Part shown: positions 33,663-43,191 of the stretch, piece by piece
Layout of the letters: each line of letters opens with the position of its first letter
Numbering within the stretch: the stretch's first letter is position 1
Assembly (NCBI RefSeq): GCF_036345175.1
Contig: NZ_CP107780.1
Span: 5,456,001-5,520,000, forward strand
Source of the DNA: Streptomyces sp. NBC_00576
GTDB lineage: Bacteria > Actinomycetota > Actinomycetes > Streptomycetales > Streptomycetaceae
Length of the DNA stretch: 64,000 bases
Direction: 5' to 3'
Program-made: the position numbers and the translations under genes
Notes under the pieces: model-generated
Told to the model about the DNA's origin: nothing
Databases searched by the model: none
What the model saw: only the letters and a program-made list of their open reading frames with translations

Positions 33663-34489
33663 GCATGGCTGGGGAGTCCGGCGCCGGCGGGCGCGGGAAC
33701 AGGAACGGGAACGGAAGCGGGGACGCGTACGAGTTCGCCCTCGTCGACGCGTTGGGCAGGCTGAGTCCTGACGCGGAGCCGCCGATGCCGGATCTGGTGC
33801 CGGGCGCGACCGTGCGCGGCAGGCGGATCCGCCGTCGGCGCAGGATCGGGGTGGCGCTGAGCGCCGTGGCGGCGGTCGCGGCCGTGTTCGTCGGGGGGGC
33901 CGCCGTGATCCCGTCGCCGGTGGAACGTACGCCCGCGCCGCCCGCCGCGGAGCCGACGGTCTGGTACCCCTCGCTGGGGCTGCTGCGGTCGGTCGTCACG
34001 GCGAAGGCCGGCACGGTCGAGCCGGCGGATCCGAAGCGTCCGGACGGGGATCAGCGCTACTTCCGCTGGATCGACGCGTCCGGTCGTCCGAGCTATCTGT
34101 ACGTGTCGGTCGAGCGGTCCACGACCGGTCAGTCCCTGCTCCCGTCGGGCGACGTGGGGTGCCGGGACGGTGTCGGCCGCACACTCACGACCCCATGGGG
34201 CGGCCGGCTGACGAAGTGCCACGTCGTCCCCAGAAAAGAGGGAGACAACCTGCTGGAGTACTACGTGAGCCAGCAGGAGCTGCCCGAACCGAAGAGCGAC
34301 GCGAGCGACGACTACGCGATGGGCGTCGCCTACGTGACCTCGGGCGGCTGGACCGTGCAGGCGATCGCGAGCGAGGCCGGCGAGAACCGCAGGAGCGGCC
34401 AGGAGTACACGGATTCGGTCCGCCAGACGCTGTACCGGCTGGCCACCGACCCCCGGCTCTTCGACGCCGTCAAGGAGACCAGCGGCTGA
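33659..34489 (+). CDS. Single-pass membrane protein, probable partner of the ECF sigma factor
   Basis: A 276-residue protein. The N-terminal cytoplasmic part of about 60 residues (EFALVDALGRLSPDAEPPMP) ends in a basic cluster (RIRRRRRIG), then one helix (about 62-82) and an extracytoplasmic domain of about 190 residues with conserved Trp, Tyr and two Cys (VGCRDG, TKCHVV). No zinc-binding anti-sigma HxxxCxxC motif is present, so sigma inhibition is inferred from position only. The start overlaps the sigma stop as GTGA; GTG 33656 and ATG 33665 are alternatives. Confidence 0.8.
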   Translation: MSMAGESGAGGRGNRNGNGSGDAYEFALVDALGRLSPDAEPPMPDLVPGATVRGRRIRRRRRIGVALSAVAAVAAVFVGGAAVIPSPVERTPAPPAAEPTVWYPSLGLLRSVVTAKAGTVEPADPKRPDGDQRYFRWIDASGRPSYLYVSVERSTTGQSLLPSGDVGCRDGVGRTLTTPWGGRLTKCHVVPRKEGDNLLEYYVSQQELPEPKSDASDDYAMGVAYVTSGGWTVQAIASEAGENRRSGQEYTDSVRQTLYRLATDPRLFDAVKETSG

Positions 34490-34563
34490 CAGGTCCGTAA
34501 CCGACAGGCAAGAGCACAACCAGACCCGGCAAGAACAGAACCCTACCTGAATGGAGTGATGTC

Positions 34564-35520
34564 ATGGGCATGTCCAAAAATACCCTGCGCAGTCACCTGA
34601 TCACGGCCCTCGCGGTCGGCATGCTCCCCCTGCTGGCCGCCTGCGGCGGCGGTTCGGGCGACGAGGACGGCAAGAGCGGCGGGAGTTCCGCGGCGGGCGG
34701 CGGCACGAAGAACGCCGACGGTGCCGCGCAGCTCAACATCCCGGAGGGCGTGAACGCCGAAGCCAAGAAGGAGTACATCCGGGAGAACGCCATCGCAGCC
34801 TGTATGAAGAAGGAGGGGTTCACCTACACACCGCACGCGTCAGAGACGCCCCCTGCCGACGTCAACACCGACGGTGACGGCGAGGACTACGCGGCGGCGA
34901 AGAAGTACCGCCAGAAGTACGGCTTCGGGACCTACGCGGCGGCCGCCTACCCCGACGACCCGAATGTCCCCTTCAGCAACGCGGGCGGCAAGGTCGGCGG
35001 AAAGACCCTGGACCCCGTGGACGACGACACCAAGGGGCTGACCCCGGCACAGATGAAGGCGTACGAGGCCGCGCTGTACGGTCCTCCGGCCAAGTCCAAG
35101 GGGGAGGAGCAGGACGCCGGCTGCACCCTGGAGGGGAACACCGCGGCGTACGGGGCGCCGTTGAGCGCCGCGGCGGAGAAGAAGAAGCAGAACGCCAAGA
35201 CCGAGGAGAACCGTCAGAACGGGCTGGCGCTCAACGGCGACACCCAACTGGTGCAGCTCGCCCAGCAGTACGCCACCTGTCTGAAGGCGCAGGGCATCCC
35301 GGTCTCCACCACCCAGCCGACCGGCATGGCCCACATGGTGCGGATCGACCTCGCCGGCAAGCTCCCGGAGGACGGGAGCAAGTGGACCAAGGAGCAGGCG
35401 ATGCCGCTGCTCACCGCGGACATCGACATCGCTCTGAAGGACCTGGAGTGCGGCAAGAAGTTCCGCGCGGCGTACTTCCCCAAGGAGAAGGCCAACCCGT
35501 ACTGGGGTGACGGCGCGTGA
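34564..35520 (+). CDS. Exported lipoprotein of the ABC operon
   Basis: A 318-residue lipoprotein of unknown function. The signal ends in the lipobox LAAC with Cys at residue 27, then a Gly/Ser/Asp linker. The mature domain has cysteines placed in NAIAACMKKEGFTY, DAGCTLEG, YATCLKAQG and LECGKKF, and lies opposite the membrane-fusion protein encoded next. ATG at 34564; a GGAGTGATGTC ribosome region precedes it. Its end overlaps the next start (GTGA), so it is part of the same operon, perhaps a ligand-binding or partner subunit of the exporter. Confidence 0.85.
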   Translation: MGMSKNTLRSHLITALAVGMLPLLAACGGGSGDEDGKSGGSSAAGGGTKNADGAAQLNIPEGVNAEAKKEYIRENAIAACMKKEGFTYTPHASETPPADVNTDGDGEDYAAAKKYRQKYGFGTYAAAAYPDDPNVPFSNAGGKVGGKTLDPVDDDTKGLTPAQMKAYEAALYGPPAKSKGEEQDAGCTLEGNTAAYGAPLSAAAEKKKQNAKTEENRQNGLALNGDTQLVQLAQQYATCLKAQGIPVSTTQPTGMAHMVRIDLAGKLPEDGSKWTKEQAMPLLTADIDIALKDLECGKKFRAAYFPKEKANPYWGDGA

Positions 35521-37076
35521 AGCGGCTCGGCAGCCGCCGACAGCTGGGCGCCATGGTCGGCGCGGTGGCGCTGGTCGGCGCTGGGGGCTGGTTCGCCGGT
35601 ACGCAGGTGCGCTCGCCCGCCGACGCCGCCGCCTCGCACAACGCGCCGAAGGCCGGCCCGGTGACCGTGGAGGTGGAGCGGCGGTCGCTCACCGCGACCG
35701 TGGTGGCGACCGGGACGGTGGCGTTCACCGCGCCCCGGCCGCTCTCGCTGGCCGGCTCGGTCGGCACCGGGGCGGTCACGAGCCCGTCCGGCGAGGGCGC
35801 GGAGCAGCGGGTCACCAAGGCACCGGTCGCCGGTACGAAGGTCAAGGAGGGCGACGTACTGATGATGGTCAACGGCCGCCCGGTGCTCGCGCTCGCCGGA
35901 TCCGTACCGATGTACCGGGCGATGGGCCCCGGAGGCACCGGTGACGACGTGAAGCAGCTCCAGAAGGCGTTGCGGCGGCTCGGGTTCGACCCCGGGTCGG
36001 TCGGCGGCACGTTCGGCCAGGGCACGGCCACAGCGGTCGCCAACTGGTACCGGAACAAGGGGTACGAGGCCCAGCAGCCGAGCGCGGAGGACCAGCAGCA
36101 GCTGGGCCAGCTCCAGCAGGCGGTGTCCAGCGCGCAGGAGGCGCTGCTCACGACGCGGAGCGCGAACGCCGGGGACGGTACCGACACCGGCGACAGTTCC
36201 GGCACCGGAGCGGGGACGGGTACGGAGACGGGTACGGGCACTGGTGCCGAGACCGGTACCGAGACCGGTTCGGGGACTCGTACGGACGCGCAGTCCAGCA
36301 TCGACCGGCAGGTCCAGGCGATACAGCTCAAGTCCGCGCAGAAGTCCCTGGACATGGCGAACAGCGCCCTCAGCACCTTCCAGGCCACCTACGGGACGAA
36401 GGTCCCGGCCGGCGAGGTCGTCTTCTTCCCGGAGCTGCCCGTACGGCTGGACAAGGTGACCGTGAAGGCCGGAGACGCGCCCTCGGGCCCGGTCGGCACC
36501 GTGACCGGCTCCGAGCTGATCGTGGAGGCGGCCGTGCCTGGTGAGGACGCCGAACTGCTGAGGCGCGGTATGCCCGTCGATGTGACGACGACGGGCGGGG
36601 AGAAGGTGAAGGGCAAGGTGGAGGCGATCGGTTCCGCCGCCGCGTCGTCCGGTACGACGGGCGGCGTCGGCGAGGCGGCGTCGGAGGGCAGCGACGCGGA
36701 TGCCTCGGACGCGTCCGGCGGCGGCGCCGACGCCAATGCGGCCGACACGGCCGGTACGGGCGGCGCCACCGGGGCAGGCGCGCCCGGTCCGGTCCAGTTG
36801 CGGATCTCCATCCCCGATCCGGGACCGCTGGCCGGGCAGGCCGAATCCTCGGTGAAGGTGACCATCGGGGTCGGCGCCTCGGACGGCAAGGTGCTGACGG
36901 TGCCGCTCGCCGCGATCCGCACCTCGGCCGACGGAAAGGCCCGGGTGCAGGTCGAGCGCGACGGCGAGGTGCGCGATGTCTCCGTGACCGTCGGGCTCTC
37001 CGCGGCCGGCCTCGTAGAGGTGAAGCCCGCCGGCGGCACACTCAAGCAGGGCGACAAGGTGGTGGTGGGCAAGTGA
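35517..37076 (+). CDS. Membrane-fusion (HlyD/MacA-like) protein with peptidoglycan-binding domain
   Basis: A 519-residue exported adaptor. N-terminal membrane anchor (about 12-30), a lipoyl/barrel-sandwich first half (TVEVERRSLTATVVATGTV), a peptidoglycan-binding-1 domain (DDVKQLQKALRRLGFDPGSV, FGQGTATAVANWY; about 140-185), a coiled-coil hairpin interrupted by a Thr/Gly/Glu repeat tract (about 220-260), the second lipoyl half (AGEVVFFPELPVRLDKVTVK) and a beta-barrel domain ending in GDKVVVGK. In Gram-positives such adaptors link a MacB-type ABC exporter to the wall. Starts at a GTGA overlap. Confidence 0.9.
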   Translation: MKRLGSRRQLGAMVGAVALVGAGGWFAGTQVRSPADAAASHNAPKAGPVTVEVERRSLTATVVATGTVAFTAPRPLSLAGSVGTGAVTSPSGEGAEQRVTKAPVAGTKVKEGDVLMMVNGRPVLALAGSVPMYRAMGPGGTGDDVKQLQKALRRLGFDPGSVGGTFGQGTATAVANWYRNKGYEAQQPSAEDQQQLGQLQQAVSSAQEALLTTRSANAGDGTDTGDSSGTGAGTGTETGTGTGAETGTETGSGTRTDAQSSIDRQVQAIQLKSAQKSLDMANSALSTFQATYGTKVPAGEVVFFPELPVRLDKVTVKAGDAPSGPVGTVTGSELIVEAAVPGEDAELLRRGMPVDVTTTGGEKVKGKVEAIGSAAASSGTTGGVGEAASEGSDADASDASGGGADANAADTAGTGGATGAGAPGPVQLRISIPDPGPLAGQAESSVKVTIGVGASDGKVLTVPLAAIRTSADGKARVQVERDGEVRDVSVTVGLSAAGLVEVKPAGGTLKQGDKVVVGK

Positions 37077-37837
37077 CTCCCGGTCCCTCCTACACCACCA
37101 ACCCCTCCCTTGCCTCGTCCGATGCCGTCGACTCGTCCGATGCCTCCGCCGTCATCGAACTCACCGACGTGCGGCGGACCTTCGATTCCGAGCCGCCCGT
37201 GCACGCGCTGCGCGAAGTGAATCTGACCGTGCGGCGCGGGGAGCACCTGGCCATCGTCGGGCCGTCCGGCTCCGGGAAGTCGACGCTGCTCAACACCCTC
37301 GGCCTGCTGGACCGGCCCACTTCGGGCTCGTACCGGCTGGACGGGGTGGAGACCACCGGGCTCGGCGACCTCGAACGCACCGCGCTGCGCGGCAGCCGGA
37401 TCGGGTTCGTGTTCCAGGCCTTCCATCTGCTGCCGTACCGGACGGTGGACGAGAACGTGATGCTGGCCGAGGCCTATCGCAGGCCGCGCCCCGGTCGCGG
37501 GCGCGGCAGCAGGCGCACCCGGGCCCGTGAGGCACTCGAGCGGGTGGGGCTCGGTCACCGTTCGGGCTTCCGGCCCGACCGGTTGTCCGGCGGTGAGCGC
37601 CAACGGGTCGCCATCGCACGGGCGTTGCTCGGTGATCCGGCGCTGCTGCTCTGTGACGAGCCGACCGGCAACCTGGACAGCGAGAACACGGTCTCCGTGC
37701 TGGAACTCTTCGAGGAGCTGTGTGCCCAGGGCGTGACCCTGGTCGTCATCACCCACGACGACGCGGTCAGCCGCCGGGCCGCCCGCCGCGTCCGGATCAC
37801 CGACGGACGCCTCACCACGGAGGCCGAGGCCGGGTGA
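37073..37837 (+). CDS. ABC transporter ATP-binding protein, MacB/LolD type
   Basis: A 254-residue ATPase. Walker A is GPSGSGKST (about residue 63), the Q-loop FVFQAFHLLPY, the signature LSGGERQRVAIARALLGDP, Walker B LLLCDEPTGNLD and the H-loop VVITHDD. It powers the permease encoded next, with which it overlaps by GTGA. An N-terminal extension of about 25 residues rich in Ser and Asp precedes the usual start of the domain. Confidence 0.95.
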   Translation: MTPGPSYTTNPSLASSDAVDSSDASAVIELTDVRRTFDSEPPVHALREVNLTVRRGEHLAIVGPSGSGKSTLLNTLGLLDRPTSGSYRLDGVETTGLGDLERTALRGSRIGFVFQAFHLLPYRTVDENVMLAEAYRRPRPGRGRGSRRTRAREALERVGLGHRSGFRPDRLSGGERQRVAIARALLGDPALLLCDEPTGNLDSENTVSVLELFEELCAQGVTLVVITHDDAVSRRAARRVRITDGRLTTEAEAG

Positions 37838-39183
37838 CACGTACGGAGACAAGGGAGATAGAAGAGACAAGGAAGACAAGGAAGACAAGGAGGCGCGGGT
37901 CGACCAGGTCCATCCGGTCCATCAGCTCCGCTCTGTCCGCTCTGTCCGCCCGGTCGACGCGGGTCGAGCGGCCCTGGCTGGACCCGCGGGACCTGTGGAC
38001 GGAAGCCCTCGCCGGCGTTCTCGCCCGGCCGGTGCGGTCCGCGCTGACCACGCTCGGCACGGTGCTCGGGATCACCACGCTCGTCATCACGATCGGCGTG
38101 GCCTCCACCGCGGGCAACCAGATCGTCGGCCGGTTCGACGCGCTCACCGCGACCTCGGTGACCGTGACGGTGCCGCAGGCTCTTCCCGGCTCGGACGACA
38201 CCGGCCCCCTGGTGGACTGGTCGGGAACCGGCGCGGTCCGGCGGCTGGCCGGTGTGGAGTCGGTCGCGGCCGTGGCCGACTCCGCCACGACCAACAGTGT
38301 CCAGGTGCGGTCCAACGACGTGACCGCGCCCGGTGACACCTCCAGCCAGACCCTCGGTGTGGTCGCCGCCTCGGCCGGCCTGCCGGACGCCGTACGGGGT
38401 GCGATGACCGCCGGGCGGTTCTTCGACTCGGGTGACATCGACCGGCACGACCAGGTGGCGGTGCTCGGCGACCAGGCGGCGGAACTTCTCGGCATCCGGC
38501 GGGTGGAGGACGCCCCGGCGGTCTTCTTCCAGGGCCAGTCGTACACAGTCATCGGCATCCTCGGCGGCATCAAGCGCGAGCGGCAGCTGTCCACGGCCGT
38601 ACTGCTCCCGCCCACGACCGCCGCGGACCGGCTCGGTCTGCGCGACGTCACACGCGTACTGGTCAACACCTCGCTCGGCGCCGCCCGGCAGGTGGCGCGC
38701 CAGGCGCCGATCGCCCTGGCGCCCGGGCACGAGGACGCGCTCACCGTCGTGGCGCCGCCCGATCTGTCCAAGTCCCGCGACGGCGTCCAGAACGACGTCA
38801 ACGGTCTCTTCCTCGTCCTCGGTCTGGTCTCGCTCGTGGTGGGCGCGATCGGCATCGCCAACGTGACCCTGGTGACGGTGATGGAGCGGGTCGGGGAGAT
38901 CGGGCTGCGGCGGGCGCTGGGCGCGTCACGACGGCAGGTCGCGGGCCAGTTCCTCCTGGAGTCGACGACCATCGGCCTGCTGGGGGGTGTCATCGGGGCG
39001 TCCCTGGGCATCGCCGTCGTGGTGGGCGTCTCCGTCGTCAAGGACTGGACCCCGGTCCTCGACCTGCGGCTCGCCCTCGGCGCCCCGATCGCCGGAGCCC
39101 TGGTCGGCCTGCTCGCCGGCCTCTACCCGTCCCTGCGCGCCGCCCGCATGGAACCGGCCGAAGCTCTCCGCGCACCGTCGTAG
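37834..39183 (+). CDS. ABC transporter permease, MacB/FtsX type
   Basis: A 449-residue permease. A charged N-terminal tail (many Thr, Arg, Lys) leads to TM1 (RPVRSALTTLGTVLGITTLVI), a periplasm-side MacB_PCD domain of about 220 residues (SVTVTVPQAL, VLGDQAAELLGI), and the FtsX domain with three C-terminal helices (LFLVLGLVSLVVGAIGIANV, EIGLRRALGASRRQV, LRAARMEPAEALR). It lacks a fused ATPase, which is the upstream gene. GTG at 37834 is the last start of the chain of overlaps. Likely cargo is a peptide, lipid or antibiotic. Confidence 0.93.
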   Translation: MTRTETREIEETRKTRKTRRRGSTRSIRSISSALSALSARSTRVERPWLDPRDLWTEALAGVLARPVRSALTTLGTVLGITTLVITIGVASTAGNQIVGRFDALTATSVTVTVPQALPGSDDTGPLVDWSGTGAVRRLAGVESVAAVADSATTNSVQVRSNDVTAPGDTSSQTLGVVAASAGLPDAVRGAMTAGRFFDSGDIDRHDQVAVLGDQAAELLGIRRVEDAPAVFFQGQSYTVIGILGGIKRERQLSTAVLLPPTTAADRLGLRDVTRVLVNTSLGAARQVARQAPIALAPGHEDALTVVAPPDLSKSRDGVQNDVNGLFLVLGLVSLVVGAIGIANVTLVTVMERVGEIGLRRALGASRRQVAGQFLLESTTIGLLGGVIGASLGIAVVVGVSVVKDWTPVLDLRLALGAPIAGALVGLLAGLYPSLRAARMEPAEALRAPS

Positions 39184-39340
39184 CCCTGGGGCGGCTGGCC
39201 TCTGGGGGACGGTCTGCTGGATCGCGGTGCCGGGAAGTTGCTGTGGTTCGAGGTGGGCGGGTGAGTGGTACCGGCCGGTTCTGGAGAAGGATCCGAGCGG
39301 ACGGACAACGGACAACGGAAGCCTGGGGTCGGGGAGCGGT

Positions 39341-39742
39341 ATGGGCAACGGTACGAGCAACGGTGAGAGCGACGGCGCCGCAGAACAGTGGCCCCTTCTC
39401 CCCGACTGGATGTGGGACTGCGCCGACTGCGTCCGGCTCTACGAGGAGATGCGCCACGTACAGGCCGAAGTGGCCGGGCTGACGGCTGAGGACTCCTCCG
39501 TCGACTGGGACTTCACCGACAGCGTTCTGGGAACGCAGATCAGGCTCGGCCGTCATCTCGCCGACGCGCACGCCGAGTTGCTGCCCCCGTGGGATCCCGC
39601 CTGCGGAACCTGCGCCGAACGCCAGGAGGCCCTGGCGAAGGCGGAGGGACGGCCCGACCGGATGCCCGCGGCCGTGATGAACGCCGAGGAACACCGAGTC
39701 CGGCACCTTTTCGTCCCGCCCCGTCTGCTGCGCCTGCTGTAG
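39341..39742 (+). CDS. Conserved small protein with two CxxC motifs
   Basis: A 133-residue soluble protein of unknown function. After a Gly/Asn/Ser-rich leader, the body contains MWDCADCVRLYEEM (about residue 28) and PACGTCAERQEAL (about 92), a pair of CxxC motifs that could bind zinc, plus a histidine-containing helix (RLGRHLADAHAEL). GGGGAG lies before ATG 39341. It follows the exporter operon after 157 bases and converges on the YceI gene with only 14 bases between the stops. Confidence 0.75.
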   Translation: MGNGTSNGESDGAAEQWPLLPDWMWDCADCVRLYEEMRHVQAEVAGLTAEDSSVDWDFTDSVLGTQIRLGRHLADAHAELLPPWDPACGTCAERQEALAKAEGRPDRMPAAVMNAEEHRVRHLFVPPRLLRLL

Positions 39743-39756
39743 CCCGTCTTAGTCAG

Positions 39757-40605
39757 TCACGCCGTCGGCAGCGCATGCCCCTGCACCGCCTGAATGTCGA
39801 TCTCCACCCGCAACGTCGTACCGATCGCCGCGATCCCCGCCCGTACCACCTGGTTGTAGTTCATGGCGAAGTCCTCGCGCCGTAGTTCGGTCGTCGCCCG
39901 GAAGGCGGCGCGTGTGCCGCCCCAGGGGTCGGCGCCGGTGCCGAGGTAGGCGAGGTCGAGGTCGACGGGCCGTACGACACCGCGCATGCTCAGTTCGCCG
40001 TGGACGGTCCAGCGGTCGGTTCCGGCGGCCGGGGTGAGCCCCGTCGAGTGGAACGTGACCTCCGGATACCGCTCGACGTCCAGGAAGTCGGCGGACCGCA
40101 GATGATCGTCCCGTGTCGCGTTCCCCGTATCGATCGAGGCGGCCGAAATGACCGCCTCCACGCGGGACTTGGCGACCTCGTCCGGCGCGATCTCGATTGT
40201 CGCCGTGAAGTCCGTGAACCGGCCGTGCACGCTGGAGATGCCCAGGTGCTGGGCGACCGCGCCGACGGACGAGTGGGCCGGGTCGACGGTCCACGCCCCC
40301 GGCGGCGGCAGTTCGGCGCCGCCGCCCAGCCGGGCGAGGGTGACAGTCCCGACCTCGGTCCGCCCGCTCACCGTGACGATGGCACTGGACGCGGTGGGCG
40401 CGTATCCGACGGCCGTCACGATCACGGTGTACGCGCCGGGCGCGAGCGGGGTCGCGTCGCGCACGACCCCGTCCGCGTCGGCCCCGGCCCGCAGCACCTG
40501 CTGCCCGGTCATGTCGGTCACGGTGACGACGGCGTGCGACACGGCCCAACCGTCCCGCGTACGAATCCGCGCGCTCAGCCCTGTGACGCCTGTGCTGGCT
40601 GTCAT
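39757..40605 (-). CDS. YceI-family protein with N-terminal carboxypeptidase-regulatory-like domain
   Basis: A 282-residue protein without a signal peptide. Residues about 8-90 form a carboxypeptidase-regulatory-like beta-sandwich (LSARIRTRDGWAVSHAVVTV, LAPGAYTVIVTAVGYAP). Residues about 100-280 form the YceI lipocalin-like barrel (WTVDPAHSSVGAVAQHLGIS, SADFLDVERYPEVTFHS, ELSMRGVVRPVDLDL), which binds polyprenoid-like ligands in known members. It starts six bases after the stop of the MFS gene, whose C-terminus carries the same sandwich domains, so the two likely act together. ATG at 40605. Confidence 0.9.
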   Translation of the reverse strand: MTASTGVTGLSARIRTRDGWAVSHAVVTVTDMTGQQVLRAGADADGVVRDATPLAPGAYTVIVTAVGYAPTASSAIVTVSGRTEVGTVTLARLGGGAELPPPGAWTVDPAHSSVGAVAQHLGISSVHGRFTDFTATIEIAPDEVAKSRVEAVISAASIDTGNATRDDHLRSADFLDVERYPEVTFHSTGLTPAAGTDRWTVHGELSMRGVVRPVDLDLAYLGTGADPWGGTRAAFRATTELRREDFAMNYNQVVRAGIAAIGTTLRVEIDIQAVQGHALPTA

Positions 40606-40611
40606 GTCCCG

Positions 40612-43107
40612 CTACTCCCCGCCCGGGTGGGCGAGTTCGATGTCGTGGCCGTCGGTTCCGTTGCCGGTGACGGTCAGGGCGGTGGCCACCGGCGGGTAGC
40701 CGGTCGCGATGACCGTGTACTCGCCGCTGTCCAGATCGGTGAAGGCGTACGCCCCGTCCGCCCCGGTCGTCGACGTGCCGACCACGTTGCCCGCCGCGTC
40801 GACGAGCGTGACCCGCGCGTCCCCGAGGGGTCCGTGCGGCGCCCGTACGACACCCTGGACGTGTGCCCCGGACGCCAGTTCCACCTCGACCCGGGTGACC
40901 CCGGTACCGCCGACCTCGACGGGCAGCGCCCGCGGCCGGTACCCGACGGCGTTCACGGCCACGGTCACGGCACCCGGCACCAGCTCGGCGAACGTGAACT
41001 CGCCCTGCTCACCGGTGGTCCCGGTGGCCAGAACATCCCCGCGCACATCGGTCACGACGACCATCGCGTCCTTGACGGGCGACCCGGATTCGGTGGCCCT
41101 CACCAGTCCGCTGAGCCCGCTCGTGCCGCTGAGCAGGATGTCGTACGAGACCGGCTCGCCGTTCACGACGACGGTCGAGGCCTGCGGCTGGAATCCGTCC
41201 GCGGAGGCGATCAGGACGTACGAGCCCGTGCCCGGCGCGTCCAGCGCGTAGCCGCCGTCGCCCTGTGCGACCGCGCGGCCCAGCTGACGTCCGGAGAGGG
41301 AGATCAGCGTGACGGCGGCCTGCGGAACGGGCGCGCTCTCGGCACCGCGCACGTGACCGCGTACCGGAATCCCGCCACCACCGCTGCCATCGGCCGACTC
41401 CTCCACCGTCACCGTGGCGACGGCGCCGGCGGACTGGACGGCCGTATCCGCGACCGGAGTTGAGATCGGAGTTGAGACCGGAGTCGAAGGAGCACCCGCA
41501 TCCTCCGCGGCCTGCGCCAACGCGCCCTTGGTCCGCAACGGGACCTCCTTGATGAAGACGGAGAAGACGAGCGCGAGGAGGGCGGCCGGGGCGGCGTAGA
41601 GGAAGACGTCGCCGATGCCGTGGCCGTACGCGCCCTCGATGACCGTGCGCAGCGGCGCGGGCAGCGCGTCGAGGTCGGGGATGGTGTTGGAGGTGGACCC
41701 GGAGAGCCCCGACGCGTACTTCGGGTCGATGGTCGCCAGACCGTCCTTGAGGTGGTCGGCGATCCGGTGACTGAGAACCGCGCCCAGCGCGGAGACGCCG
41801 ATCGCGCCGCCGAGGGAACGGAAGAAGGTGACCACCGAGCTGGCGACGCCCAGGTCGGAGGGGGAGACCTGGTTCTGGGTGCAGAGCACCAGGTTCTGCA
41901 TCATCATGCCGACGCCGAGGCCGAGCAGCGCCATGTAGATGGCGACGTGCCAGTACGCGGTGTCGTAGCGCAGGGTGCCCAGCAGGCCCAGTCCGGCGGT
42001 CACCAGCACACCACCCGCGAGCAGCCACGCCTTCCAGCGTCCCGTACGGGTGATGACCTGGCCGGAGACGGTGGAGGCGACGAACAGACCGCCGATCATC
42101 GGGATCGTCATGACGCCGGACATGGTCGGCGACTTGTCCCGGGCCAGCTGGAAGTACTGGCTGAAGAAGATGGTGCCCGCGAACATCGCGACGCCGACGA
42201 AGAGCGACGCGAGCGAGGCGAGGGTGATCGTACGGTTGCGGAAGAGCCGCAGCGGGATGATCGGCTCACTGGCCTTCGACTCGACGAGGACGAAGACGCC
42301 GAGCAGCGCGACCGTGCCGCCGATCATCGCGTACGTCTGCCAGGACACCCAGTCGTACTTGTCGCCGGCGAAGGTCACCCAGACCAGCAGCAGGCAGACG
42401 GCCGCGGTGATGAAGAAGGCGCCGGTCCAGTCGACCTTGGCCTGGCGCTTCACGACGGGCAGGTGCAGGGTCCGCTGCAGCACGATGAGGGCGACGACGG
42501 CGAAGGGCACGCCGACGTAGAAGCACCAGCGCCAGCCCAGCCAGCTGGTGTCGGTGATGACACCGCCGATCAGCGGGCCCCCGACCATCGCGGTCGCGAA
42601 GGTCGCGCCGAGATAGCCGTTGTAGCGTCCGCGCTCACGCGGGGAGATCATCGCCGCGAGAATGATCTGGGCGAGAGCCGACAGCCCGCCCATGCCGATG
42701 CCCTGCACGGCACGGAAGCCGATGAGCATTGCGGCGTTCTGCGAGAGCCCGGCGGCAGCCGACCCCAGCACGAAGATGACAAGAGCGACCTGGATCAGCA
42801 GCTTCTTGGAGAAGAGGTCGGCGAGCTTGCCCCACAGCGGCGTGGACGCGGTCATCGCGAGCAGCGACGCGGTCACGACCCAGGTGTAGGCGCTCTGGCC
42901 GCCGCCGAGGTCCTTGATGATGTCGGGCAGGGCGTTGGAGACGATCGTCGACGACAGGATCGCGACGAACATGCCGAGCAGCAGCCCGGTGAGCGCTTCC
43001 ATGATCTGCCGGTGCGACATCGGCGCGCCGTCGGGGGCGGAACCGTGGGAGCCTCCCCCGTGCTTGGCGTGTGCCGCCCGCACACCGGCTGGTGTGGTCG
43101 TTGCCAT
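40612..43107 (-). CDS. DHA2-family MFS exporter fused to carboxypeptidase-regulatory-like domains
   Basis: An 831-residue fusion. Residues about 30-540 are a 14-helix EmrB/QacA exporter (LSSTIVSNALPDIIKDLGGG, LWGKLADLFSKKLLIQVAL). After a Val/Thr-rich linker, three tandem beta-sandwich repeats of about 80 residues follow, each with a GxVxxxxGxPVxxAxVxV strand and a GxYxxxxxxxGY turn (for example SYVLIASADGFQPQ, AVTVAVNAVGYRPR, EYTVIATGYPPVAT). With an even helix count both termini are cytoplasmic, so these domains would lie inside the cell. A MarR gene lies upstream on the same strand. Confidence 0.92.
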   Translation of the reverse strand: MATTTPAGVRAAHAKHGGGSHGSAPDGAPMSHRQIMEALTGLLLGMFVAILSSTIVSNALPDIIKDLGGGQSAYTWVVTASLLAMTASTPLWGKLADLFSKKLLIQVALVIFVLGSAAAGLSQNAAMLIGFRAVQGIGMGGLSALAQIILAAMISPRERGRYNGYLGATFATAMVGGPLIGGVITDTSWLGWRWCFYVGVPFAVVALIVLQRTLHLPVVKRQAKVDWTGAFFITAAVCLLLVWVTFAGDKYDWVSWQTYAMIGGTVALLGVFVLVESKASEPIIPLRLFRNRTITLASLASLFVGVAMFAGTIFFSQYFQLARDKSPTMSGVMTIPMIGGLFVASTVSGQVITRTGRWKAWLLAGGVLVTAGLGLLGTLRYDTAYWHVAIYMALLGLGVGMMMQNLVLCTQNQVSPSDLGVASSVVTFFRSLGGAIGVSALGAVLSHRIADHLKDGLATIDPKYASGLSGSTSNTIPDLDALPAPLRTVIEGAYGHGIGDVFLYAAPAALLALVFSVFIKEVPLRTKGALAQAAEDAGAPSTPVSTPISTPVADTAVQSAGAVATVTVEESADGSGGGGIPVRGHVRGAESAPVPQAAVTLISLSGRQLGRAVAQGDGGYALDAPGTGSYVLIASADGFQPQASTVVVNGEPVSYDILLSGTSGLSGLVRATESGSPVKDAMVVVTDVRGDVLATGTTGEQGEFTFAELVPGAVTVAVNAVGYRPRALPVEVGGTGVTRVEVELASGAHVQGVVRAPHGPLGDARVTLVDAAGNVVGTSTTGADGAYAFTDLDSGEYTVIATGYPPVATALTVTGNGTDGHDIELAHPGGE

Positions 43108-43191
43108 TGAGCTTCCTTGTCTGTGCTGCGTCTTCTGTGTCTTGTGCGTCGTCGTCTGCGTCGTCGTTTACGCCGCCATCTGCGCTGCCTG

